Shown: in pieces, positions 55,296-63,911 of the stretch
Position numbering within the stretch: the first letter of the stretch is position 1
Layout: each line of letters begins with the position of its first letter
Assembly: GCA_963722295.1 (NCBI GenBank)
Contig: CAVRLB010000003.1
Coordinates: 248,001 to 312,000 of the forward strand
Reading direction: 5' to 3'
Source of the DNA: Brooklawnia sp032229645
GTDB lineage: Bacteria > Actinomycetota > Actinomycetes > Propionibacteriales > Propionibacteriaceae
DNA: 64,000 bases
Made by a program: the position numbers and the translations under genes
The notes under the pieces: generated by a model
Databases searched by the model: none
What the model was told of the DNA's origin: nothing
Seen by the model: the letters and a program-made list of their open reading frames with translations, nothing else

Positions 55296-55661
55296 ATGGC
55301 ACGCGTCAAGCGGGCAGTCAATGCACAGAAGAAGCGCCGCGAAGTCTTGGAGCAGGCGTCCGGTTACCGTGGTCAGCGGTCACGGCTCTACCGCAAGGCC
55401 AAGGAGCAGACGCTGCACTCCGGCGTCTACGCCTTCCGCGACCGTCGCGCCAAGAAGGGCGATTTCCGCAGCCTGTGGATCCAGCGAATCAACGCCGCTT
55501 GCCGGGAGAACGGCATGACCTACAACCGTTTCATCGCGGGTCTGAAGGCCGCAGGCGTCGAGGTCGATCGCAAGATTCTCGCCGAGCTGGCCGTGAACGA
55601 TCCGGCGACCTTCGCCGCGCTGGTGAAGACCGCCCAGTCTACTCAGCAGCCTGCTGCCTGA
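55296..55661 (+). CDS. rplT: 50S ribosomal protein bL20
   Basis: The 121-aa protein ARVKRAVNAQKKRREVLEQA, with GYRGQRSRLYRKAKEQ and RDRRAKKGDFRSLWIQRINAA, is a standard bL20. AAGGAG precedes ATG 55296. bL20 represses this operon in several bacteria, which makes it a candidate ligand of the leader here (inference). The methyltransferase gene begins 4 nt later. Confidence 0.97.
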   Translation: MARVKRAVNAQKKRREVLEQASGYRGQRSRLYRKAKEQTLHSGVYAFRDRRAKKGDFRSLWIQRINAACRENGMTYNRFIAGLKAAGVEVDRKILAELAVNDPATFAALVKTAQSTQQPAA

Positions 55662-55665
55662 GGTA

Positions 55666-56481
55666 GTGACCGACATCAACGGCGGGCCCGACGCCCTCGC
55701 GCCGATATCCAAGGCGCAGGTGCGTTCGGCCCGCCGTCTGCATCAACGCAAGGGACGTCAGGCGGCAGGGGAGTTCCTCGTCGAAGGCGCCCAGGCGGTC
55801 AGGGAGGCGCTCGGTGGCGACGATGAGATCACGCTGATCATCGTGGACGACCCCAGTCGGCATCGCGAGATACTCGCCCTTGCCGGCGGTCTGCCGGTTG
55901 TTCAAGCCGACGCCAACGAGACCGCTCAGCTCGCCGATACCGTCACCACCCAGGGGCTGTTCGCTGTGGTACGCGACACCCCTGCCCGGCTGGAGGATCT
56001 GCGGGTCGACCCGCAGCTGGTGGTCATCTGCGCCGAGGTCCGCGATCCGGGTAATGCCGGAACCGTGATCAGGTGCGCGGACGCTTTCGGGGCGGACGGC
56101 GTGATCCTCACCCACGGATCGGTCGAACGAACCAACCCCAAGACAGTGCGTGCCTCGGTGGGCAGCATCTTCCATCTCCCGGTGATCAGCGGTCCAGATG
56201 CGGCCCAGGCGATCGGCTGGGCGCGTGAGCACGGCATGCAGGTCTTCGCCGCGGACGCCGGCGGACGAAACCTCGACGAGATTGCGAACACAGAGCTGGC
56301 TCGTCCAACAGCATGGGTGCTGGGCAATGAGGCATGGGGCCTGCCCGACGAGGTCATCGAATTGGTCGACGAGGTCGTCTCGATCCCGATGTGGGGCCGG
56401 GCGGAGAGCTTGAACCTGTCGACGGCCGCGGCGGTCTGTCTGTACGCGTCAGCCAGCGCGCAACGCCATGGGTTATCATGA
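55666..56481 (+). CDS. TrmH-family (SpoU) RNA 2'-O-methyltransferase
   Basis: The 271-aa protein has an N-terminal substrate-binding domain (GEFLVEGAQAVREAL) and a SPOUT knot domain with motifs DPGNAGTVIRCADAFGADG, LGNEAWGLP and SIPMWGRAESLNLSTAAA. It probably methylates a ribose in rRNA. Proteins at this locus, between rplT and pheS, are often annotated TsnR/RlmB-like, but the exact target cannot be assigned. GTG 55666 follows the rplT stop by 4 nt. Confidence 0.9.
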   Translation: MTDINGGPDALAPISKAQVRSARRLHQRKGRQAAGEFLVEGAQAVREALGGDDEITLIIVDDPSRHREILALAGGLPVVQADANETAQLADTVTTQGLFAVVRDTPARLEDLRVDPQLVVICAEVRDPGNAGTVIRCADAFGADGVILTHGSVERTNPKTVRASVGSIFHLPVISGPDAAQAIGWAREHGMQVFAADAGGRNLDEIANTELARPTAWVLGNEAWGLPDEVIELVDEVVSIPMWGRAESLNLSTAAAVCLYASASAQRHGLS

Positions 56482-56701
56482 CGCCATGTCTGTCGTCGGT
56501 GCGATCTTCCGCGGAGCCAGCCGGGTTGCTGGGGACGCGACGTTTACCGCGCAGGTCTAGGCCTGCACTTCAATCACCGATCATCACGATCTTGCCGAGC
56601 GTTCTGGCGGCGAGGGGTCTAACAAATCGACCGCGGCAAGCCTGCGCGCTTTGCGCGTGCCCGCCGGCCGGTGTCTGAAAGCCAAGAAACCGAGGGGAGC
56701 C
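56482..56701 (+). promoter_or_regulatory. 220-nt leader region of pheST
   Basis: The gap before pheS contains a 24-codon frame (56486-56560, ATG to TAG; MSVVGAIFRGASRVAGDATF then four more residues). It also holds a GCGCGC-TTTG-CGCGTGC hairpin near 56645-56662. The short frame has only two Phe codons, so a classic phe leader peptide is not convincing. Regulation of pheST by its leader is common, but I see no T-box. Confidence 0.35.
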
Positions 56702-57802
56702 ATGACCTCAGAATCCGCAGAGCAGGATCCGAATCCGCTCGATATCAGCCAGGTAATGAGCTTGGTTGAAGTCGCGCTCGCGGCCGTCGCCGCTGCCGGC
56801 AGCACCGCAGAACTCAAGCAGGTGCGCATCGATCACGCCGGCGAGAAGTCGCAGCTGGCTCTGGCGAACCGCGCCATCGGCAAGCTCGAACCCGGCCAGC
56901 GTAAACACGCCGGCCAACTCGTCGGGCAGGCCCGTGGTTCGGTGAGCGCGGCGCTCGCGGCCAGGCAAACCGAGTTGAACACCGCCGAACTGGAGGCTGC
57001 GTTGCGGGCCGAGCGCCTCGATGTGACGCTGCCGGTGGAACTGCATCCCGCAGGCGCGCTGCACCCGATCACTGCGCTGATCAACGACATGTGCGATGTC
57101 TTCGTCGCGATGGGCTGGGAGGTTGCCGAGGGCCCGGAGCTGGAATCGGAATGGCTGAACTTCGATTCACTCAATATCGGCCCCGATCATCCCGCCCGTG
57201 GGCTGTCCGACACGCTGTTCGTCGAGCCGGCGTCCGATCACAAGCTGCTGCGCACCCAGACCAGCCCGGTGCAGATGCGCACCCTGCTCAGTCATGACGT
57301 GCCCGTTTACATCGTCAGTCCCGGCAAGGTCTATCGTGCGGACGAGTACGACGCGACCCATCTGCCCGTCTTCCATCAGCTCGAAGGTCTGGTGGTGGAC
57401 AAAGGCGTCACGATGGGCCATCTCAAGGGCACCCTCGATCATCTCGCTCATGCCATGTTCGGCGATGTCCGCACCAGGCTTCGTCCGCATTACTTCCCGT
57501 TCACCGAGCCGAGCGCCGAGATGGATCTCGAGTGCTTCGTGTGCCACGGCGAATCGGTCGGCAATCCCGATCGGCCCTGTCGCACCTGCAAGTCCGAGGG
57601 CTGGATCGAATGGGGTGGCTGCGGAGTGGTCAATCCACGCGTCCTGGCGGCGGCGGGCATCGATACCGATCTCTATTCGGGTTTCGCGTTCGGGATGGGC
57701 GTCGACCGCACGGTCATGTTCCGCAACAACGCGGCCGATCTGCGCGACTTCGTCGAAGGCGACATCCGGTTCCCCCGTTCACTGCAAGGAGGCGCCCGAT
57801 GA
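56702..57802 (+). CDS. pheS: Phenylalanyl-tRNA synthetase alpha subunit
   Basis: The 366-aa class II synthetase subunit has the helical N-terminal arm, motif 2 around KVYRADEYDATHLPVFHQLEG, and motif 3 GFAFGMGVDRTVMFR. A four-cysteine insertion (CFVCHG and CRTCKSEGWIEWGGCG) appears before motif 3, as in other actinobacteria. ATG 56702 follows GAGGGGA. It overlaps pheT by 4 nt. Confidence 0.96.
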   Translation: MTSESAEQDPNPLDISQVMSLVEVALAAVAAAGSTAELKQVRIDHAGEKSQLALANRAIGKLEPGQRKHAGQLVGQARGSVSAALAARQTELNTAELEAALRAERLDVTLPVELHPAGALHPITALINDMCDVFVAMGWEVAEGPELESEWLNFDSLNIGPDHPARGLSDTLFVEPASDHKLLRTQTSPVQMRTLLSHDVPVYIVSPGKVYRADEYDATHLPVFHQLEGLVVDKGVTMGHLKGTLDHLAHAMFGDVRTRLRPHYFPFTEPSAEMDLECFVCHGESVGNPDRPCRTCKSEGWIEWGGCGVVNPRVLAAAGIDTDLYSGFAFGMGVDRTVMFRNNAADLRDFVEGDIRFPRSLQGGAR

Positions 57803-60291
57803 GGGTCCCGATGTCTTGGCTGCGCGAACTGGTCGCGCTGCCGCCCGCTACCACCACCCAGCAGATCGCCGACGCGCTGACCCGTGTCGGCCTGCAGGTC
57901 GAGCGCATTGAGGCTACCGGTGCCGATATCACCGGCCCGGTCGTCGTCGGACGCGTCCTCGAATTCGTCGATGAGCCCCAGAAGAACGGCAAGATCATCC
58001 GCTGGTGCCAGGTTGATGTCGGCGAGGGGCCGCGCGGCATCATCTGCGGTGCGCACAACTTCGCCGCCGGTGACGCCGTTGTGGTTGCGCTGCCAGGGGC
58101 GGTACTGCCCGGCGGATTCGAGATCTCGGCCCGCAAGACCTACGGTCACATCTCCGACGGCATGATCTGCGCGGTCGATGAGCTCGGTATCGGCGAAGAC
58201 CACACCGGCATTCTGGTACTTCCCGAGCAGATTGACGGCGCGCCGGTCACGCTAGGAGCCGATGCCATGAAACTGCTGCAGGCGCGCGACGAAGTGTTGG
58301 AGATCGACGTCACCCCCGATTCCGGGCACTGCCTGGGCATGCGTGGCATCGCACGAGAAACGGCGCAGGCCTTCGGTGTGGATTTCACCGATCCGTACGC
58401 CCCTATCGCGTTCGAGCAGACCGGTGGCGGGTACCCGGTCCGGCTGGACTCGCCCGGCTGTTCGCTGTTCAGCGCGTTGACCATCACCGGGCTGGATCCT
58501 CAGGCAGCCACCCCACTGTGGATGTCGCACCGGTTGACTGCCGCCGGGATGCGTTCCATTCGCCTGGCCGTCGACATCACCAATTACGTGATGCTCGAAT
58601 CCGGGCAGCCGTTGCACGCCTACGACGCGGACGCACTGCAGGGCACCATCGTCGTCCGGCAGGCGACCGAAGGCGAGCGCCTGGTCACCCTCGATGACGT
58701 CGACCGCACGCTATCGTCCGAGGACTTGCTGATCACCGACGACTCCGGCCCGATCGGTCTGGCCGGTGTGATGGGCGGCCAGACCACCGAACTCACCGCG
58801 TCCACCCGCAACATCGTGCTGGAAGCGGCTCACTTCGATCCGGCCACGATCGGGCGAATCTTCCGTCGGCACAAGTTGCCGTCGGAGGCATCCGCTCGTT
58901 TCGCACGCGGCGTCGATCCGGCATTGCCGCCTGCCGCCGCTAGGACCGCGGCGCGGTTGATGGTCGAATTGGGCGGTGGCGTGCTGTCGGATGCCTTTAC
59001 GGTGACCGGCGAGGTCGCCGCGATGCCGGTTCAGCGGATACGGGCGGATCTGCCCGCCACGATCCTGGGCGCCGAGATCAGCACTCAGCAAACAATCGAT
59101 GTGCTGACGGCGTCCTGCGTCGAGGTCACCGAGCAGGCCGATTGCCGGCTCACATTGGTGCCGCCGACCTGGCGTGGCGACCTGGTCGATCCCTACGACT
59201 ATGTCGAAGAGGTCGGACGAAAGCTGGGCTTGGAACTGATCACCCCCCAGGTGCCCAGAGCCACCGCCGGACGTGGGCTGAGCTTCGAGCAGCGTTCGCG
59301 GCGCGCGGTGCTGGCCGCGGCCGCCGAGGCGGGTTTCGCCGAGCTGATAACACTGCCATTCATCAGCACCGCCGAACTCAACAAGCTCGGGCTGGCTACC
59401 GACGATCAGCGTCGCGCTGTGGTGCGGCTGGCTAATCCGCTGGCCGACACGCAGCCGTATCTGCGCACCACGCTGTTGCCGGGCCTGTTCGGCGCTGTCA
59501 CCCGCAACACTTCGCGGTCACAAGACGATCTCGCGCTCTTCGAGTGCGGCTCGGTCTTCTGGCAGAACGACGCGCCTGCCGCACCGATCCCCGACGTCCG
59601 CCAGCGTCCCAGCGAGGCTGCGATCGAGGCCGTCACCGGTAATCTGCCCGATCAGCCTCGGATGCTGGCTGCCGTGCTCACCGGCAACTGGTTGCCAGCG
59701 AGCTGGCAGCGTCCGGCAGTGAAGGCCGACTGGACGCATGCCGTCTACTTCGCCGAGACAGCGGCCGCTGCGCTGGGGCTGAAATTGGTTCGCCGCGCCG
59801 GCACCAACGCTGTCTGGCATCCGGGACGCTGCGCCGAACTCGGCATCCGGGCCGCCGAAGAGTTCGTCGTGCTCGGGAATGCCGGAGAACTGCATCCCTC
59901 GGTGATCAAGGCCTACGGCTTGCCGGAGCGGGCCTGCGCGGCTGAGCTGGATCTCGATCGGCTGATCGCTGCGGCCCCGCGCGGCGGCGAGATTGCACCG
60001 CTGTCGTCCTATCCGCTGACCAAGCAGGATGTCGCCCTGATCGTGGACCTAGATCAGCCCGCCGATGAGGTGCGCCAAGCGCTGGTGGATGGGGCAGGGG
60101 AGTTGCTGGAGTCGATTCGGCTGTTCGACATCTTCACCGGAAGCCAGGCCGGTGACGGCAAGAAGTCGCTCGCTTTCGCGCTCGGTTTCCGGGCCCCCGA
60201 TCGGACGTTGACCGAGGCCGAGGCCGCGGTTGCTCGCGAGGCTGCGGTTGCCAAGGCCGCCGAGGTCTGCGGAGCTGTTCAGCGGGCTTGA
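57799..60291 (+). CDS. pheT: Phenylalanyl-tRNA synthetase beta subunit
   Basis: The 830-aa subunit pairs with PheS in the (alpha-beta)2 enzyme. In order, it has the EMAP-like tRNA-binding domain (GRVLEFVDEPQKNGKIIRWCQVD), the B3/B4 editing domain with LAVDITNYVMLESGQPLHAYD, the B5 domain, a catalytic-like core, and a C-terminal anticodon-binding FDX-ACB domain (SSYPLTKQDVALIVD). ATG 57799 overlaps the pheS stop. Length is normal for actinobacteria. Confidence 0.97.
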   Translation: MRVPMSWLRELVALPPATTTQQIADALTRVGLQVERIEATGADITGPVVVGRVLEFVDEPQKNGKIIRWCQVDVGEGPRGIICGAHNFAAGDAVVVALPGAVLPGGFEISARKTYGHISDGMICAVDELGIGEDHTGILVLPEQIDGAPVTLGADAMKLLQARDEVLEIDVTPDSGHCLGMRGIARETAQAFGVDFTDPYAPIAFEQTGGGYPVRLDSPGCSLFSALTITGLDPQAATPLWMSHRLTAAGMRSIRLAVDITNYVMLESGQPLHAYDADALQGTIVVRQATEGERLVTLDDVDRTLSSEDLLITDDSGPIGLAGVMGGQTTELTASTRNIVLEAAHFDPATIGRIFRRHKLPSEASARFARGVDPALPPAAARTAARLMVELGGGVLSDAFTVTGEVAAMPVQRIRADLPATILGAEISTQQTIDVLTASCVEVTEQADCRLTLVPPTWRGDLVDPYDYVEEVGRKLGLELITPQVPRATAGRGLSFEQRSRRAVLAAAAEAGFAELITLPFISTAELNKLGLATDDQRRAVVRLANPLADTQPYLRTTLLPGLFGAVTRNTSRSQDDLALFECGSVFWQNDAPAAPIPDVRQRPSEAAIEAVTGNLPDQPRMLAAVLTGNWLPASWQRPAVKADWTHAVYFAETAAAALGLKLVRRAGTNAVWHPGRCAELGIRAAEEFVVLGNAGELHPSVIKAYGLPERACAAELDLDRLIAAAPRGGEIAPLSSYPLTKQDVALIVDLDQPADEVRQALVDGAGELLESIRLFDIFTGSQAGDGKKSLAFALGFRAPDRTLTEAEAAVAREAAVAKAAEVCGAVQRA

Positions 60292-60306
60292 CACGTTAGC
60301 GGAATC

Positions 60307-60367
60307 AACCAACGGCGGGGCCCCGGAAACACCGGTGATGCCGGTTATAGGGGGTCTGCCGTTGGTT
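60307..60367. terminator. Compound hairpin after pheT
   Basis: AACCAACGGC (60307-60316) pairs with GCCGTTGGTT (60358-60367), and an inner ACCGG/CCGGT hairpin lies between. It separates pheT from the convergent DUF2200 gene and probably terminates both. Confidence 0.6.
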
Positions 60368-60368
60368 G

Positions 60369-60731
60369 CTACGTGCGCAAGATCTTCTCCATGGTCCTGC
60401 CTTTGGCCAATTCGTCGACCAACTTGTCCATGTAGCGAGTCTTCTGCATCACAGGCTCCTCGATCTCCTCGACCCTGACGCCACACACCACACCCTTGAT
60501 CAGGGACGCATTGGCGTTCATCGGGGCGACAGTGAATAGGTCTTCGAACGTGGTCTCGTTCGCCAGATGCTCCGCGAGTTCGGCGTCGCTGAAGCCTGTC
60601 AACCAGGTGAGCACCTGGTCGAGTTCGTCCTTGGTGCGTCCCTTTTTCTCCACCTTCGCGATGTACAGCGGATAGACCGACGAGAACGGCATCTGGTAAA
60701 TGCGCTTGAGGGTCTTTTCGTCCGTCTTCAT
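60369..60731 (-). CDS. DUF2200 family protein
   Basis: The 120-aa protein begins KTDEKTLKRIYQMPFSSVYPLYIAKVEKKGRTKDELD and contains TVAPMNANASLIKGVVCGVRVEEIEEP, the DUF2200 pattern; function unknown. ATG 60731 is preferred over an upstream start. TACGAT (complement of 60739-60744) lies 7 nt before it. The start overlaps the stop of the permease remnant by 4 nt, which is probably accidental since the remnant is not a complete gene. Confidence 0.85.
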   Translation of the reverse strand: MKTDEKTLKRIYQMPFSSVYPLYIAKVEKKGRTKDELDQVLTWLTGFSDAELAEHLANETTFEDLFTVAPMNANASLIKGVVCGVRVEEIEEPVMQKTRYMDKLVDELAKGRTMEKILRT

Positions 60732-61149
60732 GTCTGAAATCGTACCGAGCCGCCGCAATGCCGAACCGGTCGCGCCGCCACCTCGGCGAAGGCGGTGCCG
60801 GCGAGCTGGCTATCAAGCCCGGGCGGTGCGGCACCGATCAACAGGCCGAGCACCGCCAGCTCGAAGACCCAGCCGAGCATCGAGTCTGGTTCCAGCCGCA
60901 GCGCCAAGGCGAAAGGACCGTGTACCCATCTCGCGGCGGACGAGCGTCCGGCGCGCTGCAGAATGGTTCCGACGCCGAAGTCGCGTCGCCCGGATAGATA
61001 TAGCGTCCCCGCGGTGAGCACACCAGCCAACGCGACAGATAACAGCGGTAACCAGAACATGTTCGCGGCGAACGCCTCGGCATGCCGGGCCCACCCGAAC
61101 GGGGTGAACCAGACCAGTGCCGGAGCGATCCCCGCATCGGCACGATCAC
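60728..61149 (-). pseudogene. Remnant of an ABC-2 type antibiotic exporter permease
   Basis: About 140 residues in one frame read APALVWFTPFGWARHAEAF, then a membrane span, then LYLSGRRDFGVGTIL and GPFALALRLEPDSMLGWVFE. This is the middle of a permease such as those of polyketide/tetronasin-type ABC exporters, which usually exceed 500 aa. The left part of the protein is missing: permease likeness begins just after the Fic stop (61152). The C-terminal part is also missing, and the frame ends at the DUF2200 start. No ATPase gene is adjacent. A start at 61060 could express a fragment, but function is unlikely. Confidence 0.7.
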
Positions 61150-61151
61150 GA

Positions 61152-62234
61152 CTATTCGGGACGCGTCAGCACGTTCAAAAACTCATCGTTAACGAAGAGC
61201 GCATCCCTACCCATTCTGACGCCGCTCAGCAGTCCCGCCTCAACCAGCGCATGAAGCCAAGTGGACGCGGTCTGTCGCGAGACATCGCAGCGTTCGGCCA
61301 CGATGCTGATACGGCAGTATGGCTGTTCGAAAAGAACGGCGAGAAATTGAGCGTCCCGTCCACCTGGGGTGGCGGCACGGGCCCGCTCGGCGATGTTGTC
61401 TTGACATATGCGGATAGAGTCGATCTTTCGGATTGTCGACGTCGCCGACTCGCGGACGGCCTCAAGCATGTAGAGGATCCAGTCAATCCACGCGTCGTCC
61501 GCAGTCACCGCGCGCAGCAGGCGGTAGTAGTCATTCTTCCGGTCGATGATCGCGCGCGAGAGGTAGAGAATGGGATCGCGTAGCAGGCCCGCCTCAATCA
61601 ACATGAGTATGTTGATGACGCGGCCCGTCCGCCCATTGCCGTCGTGGAACGGATGGATCGCCTCGAACTGGTAATGGGCAACTGCCATGCGCACCAACGG
61701 GTCAAGGTCATCCTCGGCGTGAATGAACCGCTCCCAGGCCGCGAGCTTGTCACGAATGAGGTCTGCTCCGTCGGGTGGTGCATAGACGACCTGTCGCGTG
61801 ACTGGATTCGCGATCCGTGTGCCCGGGACCGCACGGACCGCCACCTCGCGCCCCTGGAGAGCTGAGCAGATACGAGTTGCCGTCGTGGCGGTAAGCGGTC
61901 GGTCTCTGATCGCGTCAACCCCAGCGAACAGCGCGCTACGATAGCGCAGTGTCTCCTTCGTGGCGTGGTCGCCGCCACCCGAGTCTGCGTGTTTGAACAG
62001 CTCGTCTGCTGTTGTCACGATGTTCTCAATCTCGGAACTTGCCTGCGCTTCGAGCAGCGGGACAGCGTGAATCAGGATGTTGGCGTTCGGTAGCAATTGC
62101 CCGGCTTGGGAAAGCGTGGCCAGCGCCGTTCGGGCGTCAATCGTCGCCTTGAGCACCCGCTTGGGTTCAAGGTCCGTGCCTGCAGGTGGCAGCGGCGGCA
62201 GGTCGTTGAACGGGATGCCAGGGCTCCAGTCCAC
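61152..62234 (-). CDS. Fic-domain protein, class II (N-terminal inhibitory helix)
   Basis: The 360-aa protein has the full Fic active-site motif HPFHDGNGRTGR (residues 194-205) and the inhibitory motif S-x3-E-N (Ser66 to Asn71, in ASSEIENI), so it is a self-inhibited class II Fic protein. It probably transfers AMP to a protein target. A C-terminal winged-helix region (SIVAERCDVSRQTASTWLHAL) could bind DNA and autoregulate. The start is GTG 62234. The upstream region is unusually AT-rich for this genome and has an inverted repeat (62267-62291). Its 3' end abuts a truncated permease. Confidence 0.93.
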   Translation of the reverse strand: MDWSPGIPFNDLPPLPPAGTDLEPKRVLKATIDARTALATLSQAGQLLPNANILIHAVPLLEAQASSEIENIVTTADELFKHADSGGGDHATKETLRYRSALFAGVDAIRDRPLTATTATRICSALQGREVAVRAVPGTRIANPVTRQVVYAPPDGADLIRDKLAAWERFIHAEDDLDPLVRMAVAHYQFEAIHPFHDGNGRTGRVINILMLIEAGLLRDPILYLSRAIIDRKNDYYRLLRAVTADDAWIDWILYMLEAVRESATSTIRKIDSIRICQDNIAERARAATPGGRDAQFLAVLFEQPYCRISIVAERCDVSRQTASTWLHALVEAGLLSGVRMGRDALFVNDEFLNVLTRPE

Positions 62235-62266
62235 GTGTCAGATCCTTCGACAGTTCCGCATGTTAT

Positions 62267-62291
62267 GTTAATAATACGAGATAATTTTAAC
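62267..62291. promoter_or_regulatory. AT-rich inverted repeat upstream of the Fic gene
   Basis: GTTAA (62267-62271) and TTAAC (62287-62291) flank an AT-rich centre (TAATACGAGATAATT), in otherwise GC-rich DNA about 33 nt before the Fic start. It may combine the promoter and an operator for the Fic protein's own HTH domain. Confidence 0.4.
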
Positions 62292-62462
62292 ACGTTTTGA
62301 AGATGTGTCAGGCGACTCGACACGAAGTCAAAGCCTCGCCGTCGACGGGTGCCAGAGTCACGAATGCGGAGCCACTTCGGACATGGGCACCAGACCGCTT
62401 CGGCTCGGTGCCGCAGCTGGCTGCACGGTTGACGTCAGAACGATGTGGTCGGGCCGCCGGGA

Positions 62463-62945
62463 TCATCGCGTTCCATAGCCGAATTGGCGCCAGACTTCGT
62501 AGACGGCGACCGCTGCGGTACTGGCCAGATTCAGGGAACGCGACCCCGGAAGCATCGGCAGTTGCAGGATGTCGGTAGTCCGAGAATCTGCGAGCACCTC
62601 GGGAGCCAGGCCGGTGGGTTCGGGCCCGAAAAGCAGGACATCTCCCGACTGGAAGCGCACGTCGGTGAAGGGCCTGCTCGCCCGGGCAGAGAAGGCGAAG
62701 ACGCGGGCCGGGAGCAGCGCGGCGTAGGCCTCGTCCAAATTCTGGTGAGCATAGAAGTTGGCCTGGTCCCGGTAGTCCAGGCCCGCCCGGCGCAGCTTGG
62801 TGTCGTCCAGATCGAAGCCCAGCGGTCCGGCCACGTGAAATTCGCATCCGGTGATGGCCGATAACCGCATGGTCGCCCCGGTGTTGTTGGGAATACAGGG
62901 ACGATCGAAGAGCACTCTAATCGGGCAGGGCGTCGGTTCAGTCAT
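62463..62945 (-). CDS. trmL: tRNA (cytidine/uridine(34)-2'-O)-methyltransferase TrmL
   Basis: This 160-aa minimal SPOUT enzyme modifies the wobble position of leucine tRNAs. It has IRVLFDRPCIPNNTGATMRL, LLFGPEPTGLAPEVL and the ending LPMLPGSRSLNLASTAAVAVYEVWRQ, all diagnostic for TrmL. Length is normal. The start overlaps the end of the upstream pseudouridine synthase gene by 8 nt, so the two RNA-modification genes form an operon. Confidence 0.94.
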   Translation of the reverse strand: MTEPTPCPIRVLFDRPCIPNNTGATMRLSAITGCEFHVAGPLGFDLDDTKLRRAGLDYRDQANFYAHQNLDEAYAALLPARVFAFSARASRPFTDVRFQSGDVLLFGPEPTGLAPEVLADSRTTDILQLPMLPGSRSLNLASTAAVAVYEVWRQFGYGTR

Positions 62946-63858
62946 TGGGGGGCCAATCGAGTGGGTGATTGCTGGTGAAGCAACGGCGACTGGCGTCCAC
63001 GGGGTCAGTGAATGTTAATTCCCGTGCCACCAATTGCAGGGGAGTGGAGAAGTCGTCCAAATCGACATCTTGGACAATGGGATAGAGCGGGTCACCCACG
63101 ATAGGGATACCCAGACCATTCAGATGCACCCGTAGCTGATGGGTTCGTCCGGTGAGTGGGGTGAGCTTGTAGCGGCCGGTGCCGCCATGGCGTTCGGCCA
63201 ATTCGATCAACGTCTCGGAGTTGGGCTCACGGTCCGGGTACACGACCGCCTGCAGATTTCCTCGTTCTTTGACGATATGGTTGCGCACTGTTTGCGGGAA
63301 TTCGAGCAAATCCGACACTGGCGCCAGGGCTTCGTAGTGCTTATCGATCTGACGATGCCTGAATGCCTCCTGATAGGCACCGCGCCATTTCTTCTCGGTG
63401 GTCAACACCAGCACACCGGCGGTCAGCCGATCAAGGCGGTGCGCGGGAGATGCGTCCGGGTAACCCAGTTCGTTGCGTACTCGGACGACTACCGATTGCA
63501 GCACGTGATTGCCCCGGGGAATTGTGGCCAGAAAGTGTGGTTTGTCCACCACCACGATGCGTTCGTCGGCGTAAAGCACCTCGATTTCGAATGGCACCTC
63601 CGCCTCGTCACGGCGATCGCGGTGGAACCAGATGAAGGTGTGCGGCTGGTAAGGCTCGTGGCCGTTAATCGGCGTGCCATCGGTCAGGACGAACCGGCCA
63701 TCGGCCAGCATTCGGGCCGTCGGAGCCTGCTGGGAGATCTTGAAGAACAGAAAATCCGACAGCGTTTCCCATTCGGGTGATTCCTTGCCCCGGTCAGGGG
63801 TACGGACCCAGGCGGCCTGCAGCCCATGACGAGGCGGCAGAGGGGAACGCGGTGGCAC
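62938..63858 (-). CDS. RluA-family pseudouridine synthase
   Basis: The 306-aa enzyme has the catalytic motif PAHRLDRLTAGVLVL, with the nucleophilic Asp, and the family C-terminal elements LTPLTGRTHQLRVHLNGLGIPIVGDPLYP. No S4 domain is seen at the N-terminus, which is instead an actinobacterial-type extension. The target RNA cannot be named. The start is GTG 63858, with TACTGT (complement of 63866-63871) 7 nt upstream, fitting a leaderless message. Confidence 0.92.
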   Translation of the reverse strand: MPPRSPLPPRHGLQAAWVRTPDRGKESPEWETLSDFLFFKISQQAPTARMLADGRFVLTDGTPINGHEPYQPHTFIWFHRDRRDEAEVPFEIEVLYADERIVVVDKPHFLATIPRGNHVLQSVVVRVRNELGYPDASPAHRLDRLTAGVLVLTTEKKWRGAYQEAFRHRQIDKHYEALAPVSDLLEFPQTVRNHIVKERGNLQAVVYPDREPNSETLIELAERHGGTGRYKLTPLTGRTHQLRVHLNGLGIPIVGDPLYPIVQDVDLDDFSTPLQLVARELTFTDPVDASRRCFTSNHPLDWPPND

Positions 63859-63911
63859 AGCGACAACAGTACTGCCGCAACCAGCGCTGTTTTCGGATCC
63901 TGGAGCTGTCG

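Noticed and set aside
56482..56701. T-box riboswitch before pheS
   Set aside because: No T-box consensus or terminator/antiterminator pair is visible in the leader.
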